64,000 nt of DNA from Geomesophilobacter sediminis (GTDB lineage: Bacteria > Desulfobacterota > Desulfuromonadia > Geobacterales > Geobacteraceae), in the NCBI RefSeq assembly GCF_016458275.1, contig NZ_JAEMHM010000012.1, positions 124,001-188,000 on the forward strand, read 5' to 3'. Under the pieces are notes generated by a model, which saw only the letters and a program-made list of their open reading frames with translations, was not told the DNA's origin and made no database searches. The translations under genes were made by a program, and so were the position numbers. This document shows, one piece after another, positions 8,777 to 18,149 of the stretch (its first letter is position 1; each line of letters starts with the position of its first letter).

Positions 8777-9967
8777 ATGACCGACAAGTTTTCCTGGATC
8801 GAGGATGAGCTGAGGACTCTGCAGGAGGCGGGGCTTAGGACCACCATCCGCACCATCGGTTCGGCCTGCGGGGCATGGATGGTGGTCGACGGCAAGAAGG
8901 TCCTCAACTTTTGCACCAACAACTACCTGGGTCTTGCCAACCATCCCCGCCTGAAATCGGCCGCCCAGGCCGCGCTGGAAAAATGGGGCGCCGGCCCGGC
9001 GGCGGTGCGCAGCATCGCCGGCACCCTGGAGCTGCACCGCGAGCTGGAAACCCGGCTTGCCGCATTCAAGGAGGTGGAAGATGCCCTCTACGTCCAGTCC
9101 GGCTTCTGCGCCAATCAGGCGGTGATCCCCGCGTTGGTCGGCAAAGAGGACATCATCTTCACCGACCGGCTCAACCACGCGAGCATCATCGACGGCTGCC
9201 GGCTCTCCTCGGCCGAGATCGTGGTGTACGAGCACTGCGACGTGGAGGATGCGGAGCGCGCGATCAAGGCACACAAAGGGAAATACCGCCGGGCCATGCT
9301 GATTACCGACGGGGTCTTCTCCATGGACGGCGACATCGCTCCGCTGGACCGCCTGCACGCCTTGTGCGAGCAGCACGGGATCATCACCATGGTGGATGAT
9401 GCCCACGGGGAAGGGGTGGTGGGTCGAAGCGGCCGCGGGATCGTGGATCACTTCCGGCTCAACGGAAAATTCGACCTGGAGATCGGCACCCTTTCCAAGG
9501 CTTTCGGGGTGGTCGGCGGGGTCATCGCCGGGAGAAAACTGGTGATCGACTGGATCCGGCAAAAGGCGCGCCCGTTTCTCTTTTCCAGCGCGGTGACCGC
9601 AGCCGACACCGCGGCCTGCCTCGCGGCGGTGGAACTGTTGGAACAGGGGAGCGAACTGGTGGATAAGCTCTGGGAGAACACCCGCTACTTCAAGGAGGGG
9701 ATGCGCCGCGCCGGTTTCGACACCGGGCCCAGCGCGACGCCGATCACCCCGGTGATGCTGGGGGAGGCGAGCCTGGCCCAGCAGTTTTCCCGAAAGCTCT
9801 TCGATGGGGAGCCGGGGCTTTTCGCCATGCCGATCGGCTTTCCCACCGTGCCGCAGGGAAAAGCGCGGATCCGGGTGATGATCAGCGCGGCACACTCGAG
9901 GGAGGATCTCGACCTGGGTCTGGAGATCTTCGCCAAGGTAGGGAAAGAGCTCGGGGTGATTTCATAG
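8777..9967 (+). CDS. kbl: Glycine C-acetyltransferase (2-amino-3-ketobutyrate CoA ligase)
   Basis: Kbl cleaves 2-amino-3-ketobutyrate with CoA to glycine and acetyl-CoA, the second step of threonine breakdown after Tdh. At 396 residues it matches family length. The alpha-oxoamine synthase signatures are clear: [10 protein letters not shown] (48-57), [11 protein letters not shown] (206-216) and the PLP Lys241 in GTLSKAFG. The start has an AAGGAG box (ATAAGGAGCTGAA). It is co-directional with tdh and followed by a strong terminator. Confidence 0.95.
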   Translation: MTDKFSWIEDELRTLQEAGLRTTIRTIGSACGAWMVVDGKKVLNFCTNNYLGLANHPRLKSAAQAALEKWGAGPAAVRSIAGTLELHRELETRLAAFKEVEDALYVQSGFCANQAVIPALVGKEDIIFTDRLNHASIIDGCRLSSAEIVVYEHCDVEDAERAIKAHKGKYRRAMLITDGVFSMDGDIAPLDRLHALCEQHGIITMVDDAHGEGVVGRSGRGIVDHFRLNGKFDLEIGTLSKAFGVVGGVIAGRKLVIDWIRQKARPFLFSSAVTAADTAACLAAVELLEQGSELVDKLWENTRYFKEGMRRAGFDTGPSATPITPVMLGEASLAQQFSRKLFDGEPGLFAMPIGFPTVPQGKARIRVMISAAHSREDLDLGLEIFAKVGKELGVIS

Positions 9968-9992
9968 GATGGGCACGGGTTGCCCACTCTAT
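9968..9992. repeat. Dispersed repeat, family E (TGGGCA...TGCCCA)
   Basis: GATGGGCACGGGTTGCCCAC is a short palindrome resembling the copies at 15776-15804 and 30572-30600. Confidence 0.6.
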
Positions 9993-10010
9993 GCTAAAAA
10001 GGCGCGATAA

Positions 10011-10047
10011 AAAAGGCGGCTCCGGTTTTCCGGGCCGCCTTTTCTCT
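10011..10047 (+). terminator. Rho-independent terminator after kbl
   Basis: AAAAGGCGGC and GCCGCCTTTT form a 10-bp stem with an inner TCCGG/CCGG extension, followed by a T-rich run. It may also serve the leftward small gene. Confidence 0.85.
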
Positions 10048-10083
10048 TTTCCTATTTCCAGAACGGGTCCAATCCCGTCCCGA

Positions 10084-10272
10084 TCATTTCTGCTTAAGCG
10101 CTCGTGGGTTGCACAAGACGGACGGGTTGTCTGCTTCGAGCCTGCATTTGCTGCAATATACAATCGGCCGCATCGACAATTTCGCTATCTCTTCCAGTTT
10201 TCCGTCTTTCTTCAGCTTGCATATCTTTTCCTTCTGAGCGGCGGGCTGGGGCCCGTGTCCCTTGGAACTCAT
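10084..10272 (-). CDS. Small Cys-motif protein (62 aa)
   Basis: The start is set by AAGGAG six bases before the ATG at 10272. The N-terminal half is Lys-rich and probably helical (AAQKEKICKLKKDG). The C-terminal half has CSKC followed by a third Cys in VLCNP, suggesting a small metal-binding knuckle, possibly with a fourth ligand from Cys27 or another residue. I do not recognise the family. It lies between kbl (convergent) and ctaB (same strand), about 100 bp from each. Confidence 0.65.
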   Translation of the reverse strand: MSSKGHGPQPAAQKEKICKLKKDGKLEEIAKLSMRPIVYCSKCRLEADNPSVLCNPRALKQK

Positions 10273-10372
10273 CCTAACTCCTTGTAATCGCTGATTTCGC
10301 CGTGCAACCCTCGGGCGGTGGTGGCGTTCTCGCCATTGTAGTCGAATCGGTACCGAAAAGGACAGCCGAAAT

Positions 10373-11194
10373 CTACCTTCCGACAAACAAGGCGACGGTG
10401 AGGAGGAGGGGAAAAAGATTGAGGTAGGCGAAGAGGGCCGGCTCCATGCGCCGGAACAAGGCGACCGCGAGGGGGGCACAAAGCCCGGCGCAGCAGAGAG
10501 CCGCACCGTGACGGACCAGTCCGAAGGCGGGGAGCATCAGCGCGGTACAGATGAGCGCCAGCATCCAGAGCAGGAAAAACGGCAGCGGGTTCACCCCCCG
10601 CGACGCGGGATCGAAAAGGGGGAAACCGGCCCGGCGGTAATCATCGGCGTGCCGGCGTTGCAACAGCCAGAAATGGGGCACCTGCCACAGATACAACAGC
10701 ACCGCAAGGTGCACGGGGGGGAAATCAACGGGGCTGCCTCCGGCCGCACTCCACCCGATGACCGGAGCAAGCGCGCCGCAAAGCGCCCCGACGGCCAGGG
10801 CAAACGGGGTCCGCCGCTTGAGCGGGGTGTAGACCAACAGGTACCAGAGCAGGACCGCCAGCGCTAAAAAGGCCGGCAACGTACCTCCGGCAATCAGCAA
10901 CAGCACGAAGCCGCCCCCGGCAAACCCGCAACCGAGGACCGCGACTTCGCCGGGACCCAGTTCCCCGGTCGGCAGCGGCCGGGACCGGGTCCGAAGCATG
11001 AGCCGGTCCAGATCGCGTTCCCGGTACTGGTTCAGCGCCGAGGCACCGGCAGCCATCAGGGCCACCCCGGCAAACACCAGGGCGGCAAGTACGGCCTCAC
11101 CCGGCCGGGGATGGAGCACCACCCCGGCAAGCGCGGCGATGCCGTTCATCAAGGCCAGCCGGGCTCGGAACAGTCGGGAGAGGGTCGCGATCAT
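10373..11194 (-). CDS. ctaB: Protoheme IX farnesyltransferase (heme O synthase)
   Basis: CtaB attaches a farnesyl group to heme b to make heme o for the oxidase encoded upstream. The 273-residue UbiA-superfamily membrane protein has about eight to nine hydrophobic segments and the first Asp-rich motif NQYRERDLDRLM (about 55-66), followed by RTRSRPLP. The second Asp-rich loop is represented by RHADDYRRAGF. Its start overlaps the coxB stop by ATGA. It is the last gene of the operon; no heme A synthase (ctaA) is visible here. Confidence 0.9.
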   Translation of the reverse strand: MIATLSRLFRARLALMNGIAALAGVVLHPRPGEAVLAALVFAGVALMAAGASALNQYRERDLDRLMLRTRSRPLPTGELGPGEVAVLGCGFAGGGFVLLLIAGGTLPAFLALAVLLWYLLVYTPLKRRTPFALAVGALCGALAPVIGWSAAGGSPVDFPPVHLAVLLYLWQVPHFWLLQRRHADDYRRAGFPLFDPASRGVNPLPFFLLWMLALICTALMLPAFGLVRHGAALCCAGLCAPLAVALFRRMEPALFAYLNLFPLLLTVALFVGR

Positions 11195-12111
11195 TTCACG
11201 TGCTCGATGTATTCGACCAGGGCACCGACCTCATCCGGCGTCAGATCGCCGAAGGTCGGCATGATCGGCTGGAAGCCGTCCACGATCGCCGCGCCGGGTG
11301 CGGTGATGGACTCCCGCAGGTAGGCGTCATCCACGGTGACCGTCATCGGCTTGCCGTCCCGGGTAACCTTCACCTTGGTGCCGTAAATCCCCTTGAAGCT
11401 CGGTCCCGCCCCCGTCGTACCATCCAGCGAGTGGCAGCCAAGGCACCCTTTTTCCTGGGCGATCTTGGCGCCGTCGAGCTTGTGCCCCTTCTCTTTCCCT
11501 TCCTCTTTTTCCTCGTTGAGCCAGTGGTTGAACTGCGCCTCCGGCACCGCCTCGATGGTGGTGATCATGGCGGAATGACCCTTGCCGCAGTACTGGGAAC
11601 AGAAGAGATCGAAGCTTCCGGCCTTGGGCGCCATGAACCAGACGTGGTTCTTCATGCCCGGGACCACGTCCCGCTTGACCCGGAAGGCCGGAACGTAGAA
11701 GCCGTGGATCACGTCCTGCGACTCCAGCAACACCACCACCGGCTTTCCGACGGGCACCATCAACTTGTTGCTCGACTTGCCGTTTTCATAGCGGAAATTC
11801 CAGGACCACATCCGCGCCGTCGCATTCACCTTGAGCGCCCCGGGCGGGACCCGGCGCAGCGCCAGGTAGCCGGACCAGCCGTAGTAGAACATCACCAGGA
11901 CCAGGACGGTCGGCAGCGCGGTCCAGACGATCTCCAGCCAGAAGCTCCCCTCCACCTGGGAGGTCGGCTCCGGCGCCCGCGACCGGCGATAGCGGATCAC
12001 GAAGGTGATCATCGCCGCGGTGATCCCGATGAGCAGCACGAGACAGGCCCCGAGGATGAAGACGAAGACGGGGTCGATGGCTTGATTGGTTGTCATCAGC
12101 TGGTTTTCCAC
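11191..12111 (-). CDS. coxB: Cytochrome c oxidase subunit II with fused cytochrome c (caa3 type)
   Basis: Subunit II receives electrons and passes them through CuA. Two N-terminal transmembrane helices (about 14-39 and 60-84) precede the cupredoxin domain. The CuA ligands are His136 and the Cys171-SQY-Cys175/His179/Met182 cluster. A C-terminal class I cytochrome c domain carries CLGCH (223-227) and a distal Met284 (QPIMPTF), defining the caa3 subtype. The start is GTG with GAGGGG five bases upstream; an ATG five codons later is the alternative. A lysine/glutamate-rich linker (199-212) joins the domains. Confidence 0.93.
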   Translation of the reverse strand: MENQLMTTNQAIDPVFVFILGACLVLLIGITAAMITFVIRYRRSRAPEPTSQVEGSFWLEIVWTALPTVLVLVMFYYGWSGYLALRRVPPGALKVNATARMWSWNFRYENGKSSNKLMVPVGKPVVVLLESQDVIHGFYVPAFRVKRDVVPGMKNHVWFMAPKAGSFDLFCSQYCGKGHSAMITTIEAVPEAQFNHWLNEEKEEGKEKGHKLDGAKIAQEKGCLGCHSLDGTTGAGPSFKGIYGTKVKVTRDGKPMTVTVDDAYLRESITAPGAAIVDGFQPIMPTFGDLTPDEVGALVEYIEHVK

Positions 12112-12121
12112 ACTCGCCCCT

Positions 12122-12409
12122 CTAGCGGTACAGCACGTCGAAGAAAGTAAACCCGATGAAGATGGCCAGGGTGACCAGGGCCACGAAGAGGATGATCCGG
12201 AACGGCCGGCTTTCGTATTTCATGTGCATGAAAAAGGCGATGACCAGCCCCGACTTCACCGAGGCGATCGCCAGCGCGGCCCAGACCTTCAGCGCGCCGA
12301 GTTCGGCCCGGGTAATCAGGACCGTCAGCGCGGTCAGGACCAGCAGGGCGCCCCAGATCGCGGTCAGTTTGCGGTAGCTCAAGATATGGTGTGCGGCTTC
12401 GGTGCTCAT
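12122..12409 (-). CDS. coxD: Cytochrome c oxidase subunit IV
   Basis: This small integral membrane subunit has 95 residues and three hydrophobic helices (LTAIWGALLVLTALTVLI, WAALAIASVKSGLVIAFFMH, IILFVALVTLAIFIGFTFF). This is the prokaryotic COX4 pattern, including the conserved KSGLVIAFFMHMK turn. The start at MSTEAAHH has an AGGAG box. An upstream Met would add 30 residues encoded by dispersed repeat DNA and is rejected. It lies 10 bp from coxB. Confidence 0.85.
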   Translation of the reverse strand: MSTEAAHHILSYRKLTAIWGALLVLTALTVLITRAELGALKVWAALAIASVKSGLVIAFFMHMKYESRPFRIILFVALVTLAIFIGFTFFDVLYR

Positions 12410-12430
12410 GTCAGTGCTCCTACTTTCCAT

Positions 12431-12529
12431 TGGGCCCTCTCCCTCCGGGAGAGGGTGGGGGTGAGGGAACGCCTGCCACCCCACGAACCCCATCCTCACC
12501 CTGTCCCTCCCCTGAAGGGGAGGGGACCT
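12431..12529. repeat. Two dispersed repeats in the coxC-coxD gap
   Basis: 12431-12471 is a hairpin variant (CCTCTCCCTCCGGGAGAGGG then TGGGGGTGAGGG). 12486-12529 is a family A copy (CCCATCCTCACCCTGTCCCT with a CCCCTGAAGGGG loop). They interrupt an otherwise tightly packed operon. Confidence 0.85.
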
Positions 12530-12569
12530 CAGGGCGGAGAAGGATGTTGATTCCGACAGGTCAGCTTGG

Positions 12570-13168
<599 letters not shown>

Positions 13169-13172
<4 letters not shown>

Positions 13173-14785
13173 GGTTTGCCCGCCCCCTTGAAGTCATACG
13201 GTCCGTGGGTAACCACCGGATCCTCCTCGAAGTTCTCGGTCGGCGGCGGGGTCGGAATGCTCCATTCCAAAGTCGCCCCACCCCAGGGGTTGGCGCCGAC
13301 CGCTTCACCGCGGAACAGTCCGCGGAACAGGTTCACCAGGAGAATGATGAGTCCCAGCACCAGGATCCAGCTCCCGATGGTCGCCACCAGGTTCAGACGG
13401 GCGAACTCGGGGAGGTAGTCGTAGTAACGGCGCGGCATCCCCCGGATTCCGAGCACCTGCATGGTGAAGTACATGATGTTGAAGCCGACAAACATGAGCG
13501 CCCAGGCCACCAGGGCCGGCTTCTCGGCGTAGCGGCGTCCGTAGAATTTCGGCAGCCAGTAATGCAGGGCACCGAAGAAGGCGAAGCCGGTGCCACCGAA
13601 CATGACGTAATGGAAGTGCCCCACCACGAAGTGGGTGTCGTGCACGTGGATATCGGTCGCCGCCGCCCCGAGCACCAGTCCGGACAGCCCGCCGATGGAG
13701 AAGAGGAGCACGAAGGAGAGGGCAAAGAGCATCGGGGCCTCCAGGGAAATCGATCCCTTGTAGAGGGTGGAGACCCAGTTGAAGACCTTGATGGCCGAAG
13801 GGATGGCCACGATGAAGGTGAGGAAGGAAAAGACCAGGATGGCGGTGTCGCTCATCCCGCTGGTGTACATGTGATGCCCCCACACCACCGAGCCCGCCGC
13901 CGCGATCGCCAGGCTGGAAAAGGCGATCATCTTGTAACCGAAGATCGGCTTTCGGGAGAAGACCGGGATGATCTCCGAGATCACCCCCATCGCCGGCAGG
14001 ATCATGATGTAGACCGCCGGGTGCGAGTAGATCCAGAACAGGTGCTGGAACATGATCGGGTCGCCGCCGCGCGACGGGTCGAAGAGCCCGGTGCCGACGA
14101 CCCGCTCGACGAATACCAGGACGAGGGTAATCGCGATGATCGGGGTAGCGAGGATCTGGACCCACGCGGTGGCATAGAGCGACCAGACAAAGAGCGGGAG
14201 CCGGCCCCAGGTCATCCCCTCGGCACGCAGCCGGTGGATGGTGGTGACGAAGTTGATCCCGGTGAGGATGGAGGAAAAGCCGAGCACGAAAACCCCCAGG
14301 ACGGCCAGGGATACGTTGGTGCCAGTCTTGGCGCTGAAGGGAACGTAGAAGGTCCAGCCGGTATCGGGGGGACCGCCGCCGGTAAAGAGGGCGGTCAGCA
14401 CGATCACCGCCCCGATGACGTAAAGCCACCAGGAGAACAGGTTGAGCCGCGGGAAGGCGACGTCGCGCGCCCCGATCTGGATCGGCATCACCAGGTTGCC
14501 GAACGAGGCCGGGATGCTCGGGATGATGAACAGGAAGATCATCACCACCCCGTGGACCGTGAAGGTCGCGTTGTAGGTCTGGGGCCCCATGATGGTGCGC
14601 CCCGGCGCCATGAGCTCCAGGCGGAGCAGGACTCCCAGGAGCACCCCCACCAGGAAGAAACCGAGCACCGAGTACAGGTACAAAAGACCGATCCGTTTGT
14701 GGTCGGTCGAAAAGATCCACGAAGCGATGCCGGTTTTGCCGGTATCGCTCCAGAACCCGTCGGACGAGGTGGCGGGCAAACTCAT
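13169..14785 (-). CDS. coxA: Cytochrome c oxidase subunit I
   Basis: This catalytic subunit binds low-spin heme and the heme-CuB centre that reduces O2. It has 538 residues from MSLPATSSDG, the Met in the ATGA overlap with sco; a longer frame starting 24 codons earlier would lie inside sco and lacks a signal. Visible ligands are the heme His in TVHGVVMIF, the CuB His with cross-linked Tyr in SHPAVYIMILP, the CuB pair VWGHHMYT, and the heme pair VVGHFHYV. About twelve transmembrane helices are apparent. The motifs fit an A-type heme-copper oxidase. Confidence 0.96.
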
Positions 14786-15624
14786 TTTTCCCCCGAAATT
14801 TTCCGTCTGCGGCTTTTGCCCCCGAACACGAGGTAGGCGAGGAAGCTGCCGGTGCAAAGGATGATGACCGTTGCGCTGACGCGCAAGAGGTTGAACTGGT
14901 AACTCCGCGTGGCGGGATCGAACCGGAAACAGTAGCCGACCATCTTGCGGATGGTGGCGCCGACCTGGCCCCGCTGCGCCTCGATCAGCGCCAAGGTGAG
15001 ATCCTTCGCCATGAAGGTGGTGCCGTAGAGGTAGCGCACGATCATGCCGTCACCGGTGACCACGAAGCTTGCCACCGGGTGGATGAAATCGTGGTCCTGG
15101 CGCTTGAAGCGGTAGCCGGCCGCATCGGTCAGCCTGCGGATGTTTGTCGCATCGCCGGTGAGAAAGCGCCACCCGGCCGCCGGGAAAGCGCCGTCCATGG
15201 CGGTGAGGTAGGTTTTCTGGAAGCGGGAAGCGATCTCCGGCCCTTCGGTCTCGTCGATGCTGACCGAGATCACCCGGTAGTCGGTTCCGGGCTTGAAGTT
15301 CACCGAGGGGAGGACCCGGGCGAGCCCGCCCTGGAGGAAGTTGCAGACGTTGCTGCAGCCGAAGTAGACCGGCACGACGATGGTCGGCCCGGTGATCAGC
15401 TCTCCGAGCCGCACCTGCTTTCCCGTTTCGTCGCGAAAGGTGAGGTCGAGCGGGATCCGGGCCCCGAGTTTCTCATCCAGCCCTACCCCGGCCTCCGCGG
15501 TGGCTGCCGCCGCCGGGCCGGATGCGGCCGGATGGCCTTTGCCATGTTCGTGCGCAAGGAGCGTTCCGGGAAATATCAGCAACGACATCACTGCCGCGCG
15601 GAGGAGTTTTAAGGTGCGAGTCAT
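14782..15624 (-). CDS. SCO1/SenC-type copper chaperone
   Basis: SCO proteins deliver copper to the CuA site of subunit II. An N-terminal signal/anchor (LLRAAVMSLLIFPGTLLA) is followed by a His-rich stretch (HEHGKGH) and a thioredoxin-fold domain with the copper ligands Cys90-SNV-Cys94 and His182 (DFIHPVASF). A C-terminal transmembrane segment (about 249-268, VSATVIILCTGSFLAYLVF) and a basic tail are additional to the usual SCO layout and suggest attachment at both ends. It is the first gene of the oxidase operon, just after a recognisable promoter. Confidence 0.9.
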   Translation of the reverse strand: MTRTLKLLRAAVMSLLIFPGTLLAHEHGKGHPAASGPAAAATAEAGVGLDEKLGARIPLDLTFRDETGKQVRLGELITGPTIVVPVYFGCSNVCNFLQGGLARVLPSVNFKPGTDYRVISVSIDETEGPEIASRFQKTYLTAMDGAFPAAGWRFLTGDATNIRRLTDAAGYRFKRQDHDFIHPVASFVVTGDGMIVRYLYGTTFMAKDLTLALIEAQRGQVGATIRKMVGYCFRFDPATRSYQFNLLRVSATVIILCTGSFLAYLVFGGKSRRRKISGEK

Positions 15625-15663
15625 GCTGGTTATCCCAATTAGAGGTATTCAAGTGCGGCGCTA

Positions 15664-15692
15664 ATTATAAAAGATGATTCGGTATTGTCCAG
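15664..15692 (-). promoter_or_regulatory. Sigma-70-like promoter of the caa3 operon
   Basis: On the minus strand a perfect TATAAT (15664-15669) lies 17 bp downstream of CTGGAC (15687-15692), about 40 bp before the sco start. The weak -35 suggests activator dependence, which is an inference. Confidence 0.55.
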
Positions 15693-15775
15693 GCGGGCTC
15701 GACCTGACGGTTATCGCGGATCGCAGGATGGAGACCCCATCCCCACCGGCACGGCGAATGGCCGGGAGGGGACTG

Positions 15776-15804
15776 GTGGGCAGAGAGCTGCCCACCCTAC
15801 GACT
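15776..15804. repeat. Dispersed repeat, family E
   Basis: GGTGGGCAGAGAGCTGCCCA followed by CCCTACGAC is an inverted repeat nearly identical to the copy at 30572-30600. It lies in the gap between sco and the porin gene. Confidence 0.75.
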
Positions 15805-15814
15805 TCGGGGACAT

Positions 15815-17266
15815 TTAGAAGGTGAGCTGGACCCGCAGCGAGGCGACCAGGACGTTGTGCACCGTGGTGTCGCCGAGCGGATCGATGAGGTACTGCAGGT
15901 GGGGGGATACCGCAACCTGTTCGGTGGCCTTGATCCGGTAGTACCCCTCGATGAGCTTTTCCTGAGCCGGAGCGCCCTTGATCTGGATCTGGCCATAGGC
16001 GAAGGCGAGGATGTCGTCGGCACGCGTGGGTATGATGCCGAGGTACTGCAGTCCGCCGCTCCATGCCGCGACGGTGCGGTAGAGGTCGTGGTCCCGCCAG
16101 CCGTAGCGCCCGAAAAGGGTCAGCTTCTCCGTCAGCTGCTGATCGACGCTGAGCCCGGTTCCCAGCGCGTGGTTGGGGCCTTGCGGAGCAATACCGACCG
16201 AGCCGTCCATGAATCCGCAGGCGCGGTAATTTCCGTCCAGCGAACCGAGCTTCAGTTTGTAATCCAGCTCCGCAATGCCATAGCCATGGTCGACGATATC
16301 GGAGGCGATGGGTTGGCCGTCCTTGTCCGTGGTCCCGCTGCCATATCCCAGGGAGAAGGAAACGTTTTCGGTGGGCCGGTAGGTGGCGCGGAGACCGGGC
16401 CCGGGCAGTGGAGCGCCCAGTACGGCATCGTTGGTGAACGCACCGGCGAGGAACTGGGTGTTTTCGTTGTTGGCTACGGCATTGCTGTCGAAATAATCGG
16501 TGAGGTTGATCTTGCCGACCGTATAGACGAAGCGCTCGTTGAAAAGCGACTGCTCCACCCACGCGGTCCGGAAGCGGACGGTATCGGTGGGAAGCATCGG
16601 CACGTTGTTAAGGATGGAGTAGTTGGGCACGTGCGGGTCGATCCCCCGGCCTCCGGTCGCTTCAACGTCGATGACCGCGATCATGGTGTCGGTGATCTTG
16701 AAGTTGAAGACCAGGTCGGCCCTGCCGACGACGTCGACGTGGTCTTTGCGCTCTCCGTTATAGTCGGGAGCTTCGGAAAGGGCGGGGGAATTGTTCCCGA
16801 CCGACCCCTGCACCACGCCGGTCATGCCGCCGCTCATGGTGATGTTCTTGGTGAGGGCATGCAGATTGGTGCCGAGCTCGGTGTAACGATTCTGGAAGGC
16901 GCGGGTCTGAGCCAGGATCAGCTCGGAACGCAGCTCCTCACGCAGGTCGGCAAGCAGGGCCAGGTCTTCCTTGTCGACCGCCTCAGGTCCCTCCTTGGCA
17001 ACCCGTTCCGCGATCTTTTCGGTGAGAAACTGAACCGCGATGGCGACATCCATCCGGGAGAGCTGGCACTTTCCCTCTTCGAACTCTTTCGAAAAGAGGG
17101 CCTCCACATGATATTTCTTCCCCAGCCGCGTGATCTCCTGACAGGACTTATGAGTATGGGAAACCTTATCGGGAATGGTGAGTTCTGGTTTGAGTGCCAA
17201 GGCCGGAGTTACGGCACCAACAGTAAGAGTCAGTGCGGTAACCAGTGCCGCCGCGATTTTCCTCAT
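15815..17266 (-). CDS. OprB/carbohydrate-selective-type outer-membrane porin
   Basis: The start at MRKIAAALV is fixed by AAGGAGG; the frame extends 48 codons upstream without support. A 23-residue signal peptide ends at LALA/LKPE. Residues about 30-130 resemble the SLH-like N-terminal segment seen in many porins (a DKVSHTHKSCQEITRLGKKY helix, then a second helical repeat), followed by a coiled stretch (DLALLADLREELRSELI). From about residue 170 the chain alternates in beta-strands to a C-terminal VASLRVQLTF, ending in Phe as BAM substrates do. Total 483 residues. The solute is not deducible; OprB names a fold family, not a proven sugar channel. Confidence 0.8.
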   Translation of the reverse strand: MRKIAAALVTALTLTVGAVTPALALKPELTIPDKVSHTHKSCQEITRLGKKYHVEALFSKEFEEGKCQLSRMDVAIAVQFLTEKIAERVAKEGPEAVDKEDLALLADLREELRSELILAQTRAFQNRYTELGTNLHALTKNITMSGGMTGVVQGSVGNNSPALSEAPDYNGERKDHVDVVGRADLVFNFKITDTMIAVIDVEATGGRGIDPHVPNYSILNNVPMLPTDTVRFRTAWVEQSLFNERFVYTVGKINLTDYFDSNAVANNENTQFLAGAFTNDAVLGAPLPGPGLRATYRPTENVSFSLGYGSGTTDKDGQPIASDIVDHGYGIAELDYKLKLGSLDGNYRACGFMDGSVGIAPQGPNHALGTGLSVDQQLTEKLTLFGRYGWRDHDLYRTVAAWSGGLQYLGIIPTRADDILAFAYGQIQIKGAPAQEKLIEGYYRIKATEQVAVSPHLQYLIDPLGDTTVHNVLVASLRVQLTF

Positions 17267-17318
17267 AGCGAATCCCTCCTTCATTGCCGTATCGGCAAAG
17301 GCATTGCTAGCTTCAATA

Positions 17319-17352
17319 AAAAAATGCCGGCACAGGTTACCGGGCCGGCACT
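17319..17352 (-). terminator. Rho-independent terminator of the cbi operon
   Basis: TGCCGGC/GCCGGCA arms (17325-17331, 17344-17350) with an inner CCGG are followed, read on the minus strand, by a run of seven T. It separates cbiO from the porin gene. Confidence 0.8.
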
Positions 17353-17390
17353 CATCAATAAGGTAGTTGCTGCGTGCTGCTACTTTCCCG

Positions 17391-18149
17391 TCACCCCTGC
17401 CGCTTGCCACAGATGGGGCAGCCCTGCAGCGACAGTGGCACCTCCAGACGACACTCAGCCAGGAGGCGCTCGTCCCGCAGGATTTCCGCGGCCGGGCCGT
17501 CCGCCCGGACCTCCCCTTCTTTTAACAGGATGACCCGCTGGCACAGCTCCAGCACCAGGTCCAGATCGTGGCTGGTGAATATCTTGGTGTGGCGGAACTC
17601 CTTCAACAGGCCGATCAGCTGGCGCCGCGCGTACGGGTCGAGCCCGCTGGCGGGCTCGTCGAGCACCAGGATGTCGGGGGACATCGAGAGCACGGTGGCA
17701 ATGGCGACCCGCTTTTTCTCACCGCCGGAGAGATGGTACGGCGCCTTTGCGGCCAGATGCGCGGCTCCGACCCGTTCCAAGGCGTCGGCGACGCAGCGCT
17801 CCAGCTCGTTTCCGTTGAGCCCGAGGTTCAGCGGTCCGAAGGCGACGTCGTCGTAGACGGTCGGCATGAAGAGCTGGTCGTCCGGGTCCTGGAAGACCAT
17901 CCCGACGGTGCGGCGGATGCCGGGCAGGGTTCCTTTGCTCAAAAGAAAGTCACCGATGCGGACCTCGCCGGCGGTAGGGGAATGGTAGCCGTTCAGATGC
18001 AGAAGGAGGGTGGATTTTCCGGCCCCGTTGGCCCCGATGATGGCAACCGATTCGCCATGATGGATCCGGAAGGAGACCCCTTTCAAGGCCTCGGTTCCGT
18101 CCGGATAGACGTGACGCAGATTCTTAACTTCAACGATGTGGTGGCTCAT
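17391..18149 (-). CDS. cbiO: Cobalt/nickel ECF transporter ATPase
   Basis: This is the ATPase of an energy-coupling-factor metal importer. The 252 residues contain Walker A GANGAGKS (39-46), the Q-loop FQDPDDQLF, the signature HLSGGEKKR (139-147), Walker B ILVLDEP and an H-loop in FTSHDLD. A C-terminal CPICGKRQG with a CxxC pair is an unusual addition that could bind metal. The start overlaps the cbiQ stop by ATGA. The longer frame reaching upstream runs inside cbiQ and is rejected. Confidence 0.92.
   Translation of the reverse strand: MSHHIVEVKNLRHVYPDGTEALKGVSFRIHHGESVAIIGANGAGKSTLLLHLNGYHSPTAGEVRIGDFLLSKGTLPGIRRTVGMVFQDPDDQLFMPTVYDDVAFGPLNLGLNGNELERCVADALERVGAAHLAAKAPYHLSGGEKKRVAIATVLSMSPDILVLDEPASGLDPYARRQLIGLLKEFRHTKIFTSHDLDLVLELCQRVILLKEGEVRADGPAAEILRDERLLAECRLEVPLSLQGCPICGKRQG

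Noticed and set aside
12410-12499. 30-residue N-terminal extension of coxD (HPHPLPEGEG)
   Set aside because: It translates dispersed repeat DNA; the shorter start has an AGGAG box and matches family length.
15815-18149. Porin and cbi genes as one metal-uptake operon
   Set aside because: A strong leftward terminator at 17319-17352 separates cbiO from the porin gene, so co-regulation is not supported.
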